Below, piece after piece: positions 60,580 through 64,000 of a stretch of 64,000 bases of DNA (position 1 is the stretch's first letter; each line of letters opens with the position of its first letter). Origin of the DNA: UBA7330 sp965243485 (GTDB taxonomy: Bacteria > Bacteroidota > Bacteroidia > Cytophagales > Cyclobacteriaceae); assembly GCA_965243485.1 (NCBI GenBank), contig CBDEVP010000001.1, positions 3,658,001 through 3,722,000 on the forward strand, given 5' to 3'. The notes beneath the pieces were generated by a model. That model saw only the letters and a program-made list of their open reading frames with translations. It ran no database searches and had not been told where the DNA came from. The position numbers and the translations under genes were made by a program.

Positions 60580-61230
60580 TCACTCAATGTTATGCTCCAG
60601 GGCATACACTACCAACCCGGCGATATTTTTACATCCCGTTTTTTCCAGGAGGTTACGTTTGTGCGCATCTACCGTGCGCACGCTTATAAACAGCTCATCG
60701 GCAATTTCCTTGTTGCTGTATTCCTTTACAATCAGCTTCAAGACTTCTTTCTCTCTTGTGGATAAAGCAGATTCAAGCGTAAGTCGCTGGGTTGGTTTTT
60801 TCTTTCCTGAAATGCTGTCAATAATGGTTTTGGTAACGGACCCCGAATAATAGTTCTCCCCGTTGAGAATGGTATTGATGGCGGTCATGATTTCTGTTTT
60901 ATCCGAATTCTTAAGGATATACCCATTCACGCCTGCTGCCAGCATATGCTTAATGTGCTGGTTTTCGCCCATCATTGTCAAAGCCATCACTTTTTGTTCA
61001 GGATACTTTGCTTTGATCTCCTGTACCAGCGTGATGCCATCCATCTCAGGCATGCTGATGTCTGTAATGACAAGATCAAACTTCTGTTTACTTAATATTT
61101 CCAGGGCTTCGATGCCATTTTCTGCTTCAGCCTGCACCACAAACTCATCGTTACCTGAAAAATACAGTTTTAAACCATCACGTATTATTTTATGATCGTC
61201 AACAAGGAAAATTGTTTTTGAACTGCTCAC
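60580..61230 (-). CDS. NarL/FixJ (LuxR-type) response regulator
   Basis: A 216-residue two-component response regulator. Receiver domain 1-125 with acidic pair Asp11-Asp12 and phospho-acceptor Asp57 (FDLVITDISMPEMDG), and the signalling Thr/Lys in VMALTMMGEN and LKNSDKTE. LuxR helix-turn-helix at about 150-216 (ALSTREKEVLKLIVKEYSNKEIADELFISVRTVDAHKRNLLEKTG). No sensor kinase lies nearby, so its partner is unknown. Palindromes downstream may be its binding sites. Confidence 0.95.
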   Translation of the reverse strand: MSSSKTIFLVDDHKIIRDGLKLYFSGNDEFVVQAEAENGIEALEILSKQKFDLVITDISMPEMDGITLVQEIKAKYPEQKVMALTMMGENQHIKHMLAAGVNGYILKNSDKTEIMTAINTILNGENYYSGSVTKTIIDSISGKKKPTQRLTLESALSTREKEVLKLIVKEYSNKEIADELFISVRTVDAHKRNLLEKTGCKNIAGLVVYALEHNIE

Positions 61231-61435
61231 TTGGCTGATTTTTATTTCAAATGTCGTGAAAAACCTGCAGACTTTGTCTTTAACGGTTCATTTTTCACTC
61301 GTATAAAACACTTTGAAATATACTCGCTGATCCATTAAAGTCTGATATTTTACTTATTTTCAACGGAATTTAAAGATTGCAGATGTAAAGCAAAGAATAA
61401 AAAACATTTAATTGCAGATCAGCGTTCAAAATCCA

Positions 61436-63946
61436 ATGACCCAATCCAATACCCTACCTATACGTTTGTGTCTCTTTTCGGCCATTTTTTTTCTGTGTTA
61501 CAATCTGTCTTCGCAAACTCCAAAGCAATATAATGCCACGGACATATTGCAAAGACTGGATAAACTGAGTGTTCTTGGCAGCGTGCTTTATGTAGCCGCG
61601 CATCCTGATGATGAAAACACAAGCGTCATCTCCTATTTCGCAAACGGCAAGCTTACGAGGACAGCCTACTTATCTGCTACCAGAGGGGACGGCGGGCAAA
61701 ACCTGATAGGTCCTGAGATCAGGGAATCTTTAGGAATGATCAGGACGCAGGAATTACTGGCAGCCCGCAGGATCGATCAGGGCGAACAATTCTTCAGCCG
61801 CGCGGTGGATTTTGGATACTCAAAACATCCGGATGAGACCTTCGACAAATGGGATCGTGAGCAGGTACTCAGCGACTTTGTCCGGGTATATCGAAAATTC
61901 AGACCGGACATTGTCATCACCAGGTTCAATACGCAGCCCGGAGTGACACATGGTCATCATACGGCTTCAGCAATCCTGGCCGGAGAAGCTTTTAAACTCA
62001 GCGGGGACCCTGTAGTATTTCCGGAGCAATTAAGAGAACTATCACCGTGGCAACCTTCGAAAATATTCTGGAACACAAGCTGGTGGTTTTACAGGAGAAC
62101 CGGTCAGGAGTTTGATACTACTGGTCTTAAATCCGTAAATGTGGGAGCCTATTCGCCTGTACTTGGCAGGTCATTCACAGAAATATCTGCCAGAAGCAGG
62201 AGCATGCACAAAAGCCAGGGCTTTGGTGTATCAGCATCGCGAGGTAATGAATATGAATATTTTGTAAATGTAGGTGACAATCCTCCGGGTGATGAGATCT
62301 TTGATGGCATCGATATCACATGGGGAAGGGTGGAAGGCAGCGAGAAAGTGGCTTATTTCATACAGGAAGCCAGGGCCAACTTTGATCCTGCAAACCCGCA
62401 CATGATCCTTGAAGATTTGCTGTCGGCGCGAAAGGAGCTGATCGCCTTAAAAGATCAGCACTGGAAAAAGATCAAGATCCAGGAGATCGATGAACTGATT
62501 AGGGCTGTTACCGGAACCTTTATTGAGCTGGTGACCAACCAGGAGTCCTTTGCGGTCGGCGATTCGATTAATATCAGGGGAGAAGTCATCAACAGGAGCC
62601 CGGCAGCTATCAGTTTATCTTCCATGGATTTTAATATCAGCGATGAAACAATACTTTTCAACCTGAAATTGACTGAAAATCAAGCAAGTGAGATGGAGTT
62701 TGATCTGAAGATACCTAATGACTTTAGTATCTCGCAACCTTATTGGCTTACGGAAGAAGGTACAGATGGTCTTTTTAAGGTAAATGACCTCTCTATGATC
62801 GGTAAGCCGGAGAATGATCCGGCGATTTCCGCTAGGGTTACCCTCAAGGTAGGTGAACAGTTCATTGATTATCAGGTTCCGGTCCTGTTCAATGCCACTG
62901 ATCCTGTAGAAGGCGAACAGTACCGGCCGGTTCATATTACTCCGCCTGTCCTTGTTTCGACCGGTCAGGAGGTAATGATCTTTGGTGATAACAACCAGAA
63001 GGTTGTGAATGTGCAGGTCACCGCGGGGAAAAAAGATGTGAATGGAAATCTCAAACTGGATCTTCCGCCAGGCTGGACAAGCAGCCCTACGGCTTATGAT
63101 TTCAGTCTGAAAGGAAAAAATGATCAGGCCAGCTTTGACTTTTGGGTAAAACCATCCAAAAAGCAGGGCCAGTATACGATCGGAGTGATCGCCACCGTAA
63201 ATCAAGAAGAATACCAAAGAGGAATAAAGAGGATCGAATATGATCATATTCCCCAGCAGGTCCTGTTCCCCAGGACTGAAATCAAGGCTTCAAAAATTGA
63301 TCTCGAAATCGAAAATCAAAAGATAGGATACATCATGGGTGCTGGCGACCTGATCCCTCAGGCACTGGAACAGATCGGATACGAGGTAGAGTTGATCGGT
63401 GAGGAAAGCGTCCATCTCAGTAGCCTGAGTCAGTATAGTGCGATCATTCTCGGAGTCCGCGCGTTCAATACACTGGACTGGCTTGCTTACAAGAATCAGG
63501 AGCTATTTGAATATGTAAAAACGGGAGGCAATTTGATTGTGCAATACAATACAACTGGTCAGCTCATTACGGAAGATGTTTCACCATTCATTATAGAAAT
63601 TTCAAGAGATCGTGTCACAGTGGAGGAGTCTGAGGTGAGGCTCCTCGATCCTTCAGACCCGGTCCTGAACCATCCAAATAAGATAACCACTGAAGATTTT
63701 GAGGGGTGGGTTCAGGAGAGAGGACTCTACTTTCCCGATTCATGGTCAGGCGAACTCAGGCCTGTATTGAGCATGAATGATCCCGGAGAACCTCCGCTTG
63801 ATGGCAGCCTTTTGGTTGGAAAATACGGAAGCGGAAACTATGTTTATACCTCTCTTTCGTTTTTTAGAGAACTTCCGGCCGGTGTTCCCGGTGCCTACAG
63901 GCTGCTTGTGAATCTGATCTCTATAGGAAATAAAAAAGAACAGTGA
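61436..63946 (+). CDS. PIG-L (LmbE) family deacetylase, large secreted form
   Basis: An 836-residue exported enzyme. I start at ATG 61436 (MTQSNTLPIRLCLFSAIFFLCYNLSSQ); a TTG 24 bases upstream is in frame. The PIG-L domain (about 45-280) has the zinc motif AAHPDDE (54-60) and the second His in GVTHGHHTAS, and would remove N-acetyl groups from an amino sugar. The C-terminal half has Ig-like strands (GDSINIRGEVINRSPAAISL) and ends with a ThuA/GATase-like region (YIMGAGDLIPQALEQIGYEVELIGEESVHLSSLSQYSAIILGVRAFNTLDWLAYKNQELFEYVKTGGNLIVQYNTTGQ). This large form is common in marine Bacteroidota. The stop overlaps the next start (TGATG). Confidence 0.88.
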   Translation: MTQSNTLPIRLCLFSAIFFLCYNLSSQTPKQYNATDILQRLDKLSVLGSVLYVAAHPDDENTSVISYFANGKLTRTAYLSATRGDGGQNLIGPEIRESLGMIRTQELLAARRIDQGEQFFSRAVDFGYSKHPDETFDKWDREQVLSDFVRVYRKFRPDIVITRFNTQPGVTHGHHTASAILAGEAFKLSGDPVVFPEQLRELSPWQPSKIFWNTSWWFYRRTGQEFDTTGLKSVNVGAYSPVLGRSFTEISARSRSMHKSQGFGVSASRGNEYEYFVNVGDNPPGDEIFDGIDITWGRVEGSEKVAYFIQEARANFDPANPHMILEDLLSARKELIALKDQHWKKIKIQEIDELIRAVTGTFIELVTNQESFAVGDSINIRGEVINRSPAAISLSSMDFNISDETILFNLKLTENQASEMEFDLKIPNDFSISQPYWLTEEGTDGLFKVNDLSMIGKPENDPAISARVTLKVGEQFIDYQVPVLFNATDPVEGEQYRPVHITPPVLVSTGQEVMIFGDNNQKVVNVQVTAGKKDVNGNLKLDLPPGWTSSPTAYDFSLKGKNDQASFDFWVKPSKKQGQYTIGVIATVNQEEYQRGIKRIEYDHIPQQVLFPRTEIKASKIDLEIENQKIGYIMGAGDLIPQALEQIGYEVELIGEESVHLSSLSQYSAIILGVRAFNTLDWLAYKNQELFEYVKTGGNLIVQYNTTGQLITEDVSPFIIEISRDRVTVEESEVRLLDPSDPVLNHPNKITTEDFEGWVQERGLYFPDSWSGELRPVLSMNDPGEPPLDGSLLVGKYGSGNYVYTSLSFFRELPAGVPGAYRLLVNLISIGNKKEQ

Positions 63947-64000
63947 TGGATATTAACCCGAATGATGACAACCTCGATGCAACCCCACCCTATTTTAAAA
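63946..64000 (+). CDS. 5' end of a further gene, cut by the window edge
   Basis: The ATG at 63946 overlaps the stop of the PIG-L gene, so the two are translationally coupled. The visible part reads MDINPNDDNLDATPPYFK, with the frame open at the edge. Too short to assign a family; a membrane transporter with a cytosolic lead-in is only one possibility. Confidence 0.5.
   Translation, partial: MDINPNDDNLDATPPYFK

Noticed and set aside
1..64000. CRISPR array, standard tRNA or rRNA genes, prophage or plasmid modules
   Set aside because: No regularly spaced repeats, cas genes, rRNA-like segments, integrase, capsid or replication genes were found on reading both strands.

Overview
The window looks like a chromosomal stretch of a Bacteroidota bacterium, probably a marine or free-living Cytophagales-type organism (the order is a guess). 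The signs are three SusC/SusD outer-membrane uptake pairs, an ECF sigma / FecR anti-sigma pair of the Bacteroidota type, many lipoprotein signal peptides, OmpA-like small barrels, a DUF3078 protein, and promoters with the Bacteroidota -7 motif TAnnTTTG.

Layout. 0.1-2.4 kb: a class II glutamine amidotransferase, then an intact REP-associated HUH transposase (RAYT) embedded in a nest of palindromic REP-like repeats and bounded by a 26-base direct repeat, then a textbook sigma-54 promoter that drives a short noncoding transcript ending in a strong terminator. 2.4-12.1 kb: a small outer-membrane barrel, then a trans-envelope signalling locus on the minus strand (ECF sigma, FecR anti-sigma, SusC with an STN signalling domain, SusD, and an FG-GAP/ASPIC lipoprotein). 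12.4-18.4 kb: the SUF iron-sulfur assembly operon (sufBCDSE, sufT) ending with a bacilliredoxin. 18.5-20.4 kb: a beta-propeller lipoprotein and an Lrp/AsnC regulator.

20.5-42.4 kb is the most unusual part. A glycan or glycoside utilisation island holds two tandemly duplicated SusC/SusD pairs, two Gfo/Idh/MocA oxidoreductases and a sugar-isomerase-like protein that all carry twin-arginine-like export signals, a DUF6807 protein and a GH78 alpha-L-rhamnosidase. It has a tRNA-like small-RNA gene at each end: one copy at 20.5 kb and two tandem copies at 41.5 and 42.2 kb, all on the + strand. Each copy has its own TAnnTTTG promoter, a CCA-ended tRNA-like body of 154-158 nt with D-, anticodon- and T-arms, and a near-identical hairpin terminator. 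The variable arm is about 80 nt and differs completely in sequence between the loci while still folding into hairpins. I know of no family that matches this, and it is my main candidate for an undescribed system. Decayed pieces of a susC start and of the RNA's 3' tail lie beside it.

42.4-64 kb: a SUMF1-like lipoprotein without the catalytic cysteines, two secreted proteins of unknown function, a TPR-MORN-TonB_C protein, a large DUF6807 / membrane-bound-dehydrogenase / cytochrome c fusion with an adjacent Gfo/Idh enzyme lacking the EKP motif, then more ordinary genes (serine hydrolase, acyl-CoA ligase, DUF3078, MscS channel, QueA, MenC, LuxR-type response regulator with palindromic sites beside it, PIG-L deacetylase) and the first codons of a further gene at the right edge.

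Inferred physiology: rhamnose-containing glycosides bind SusD, enter through SusC, and are trimmed in the periplasm by the rhamnosidase and by an oxidoreductive (keto-sugar type) set of folded, Tat-exported enzymes, with possible electron transfer through the cytochrome fusion protein. No standard rRNA gene, standard tRNA gene or CRISPR array was seen.
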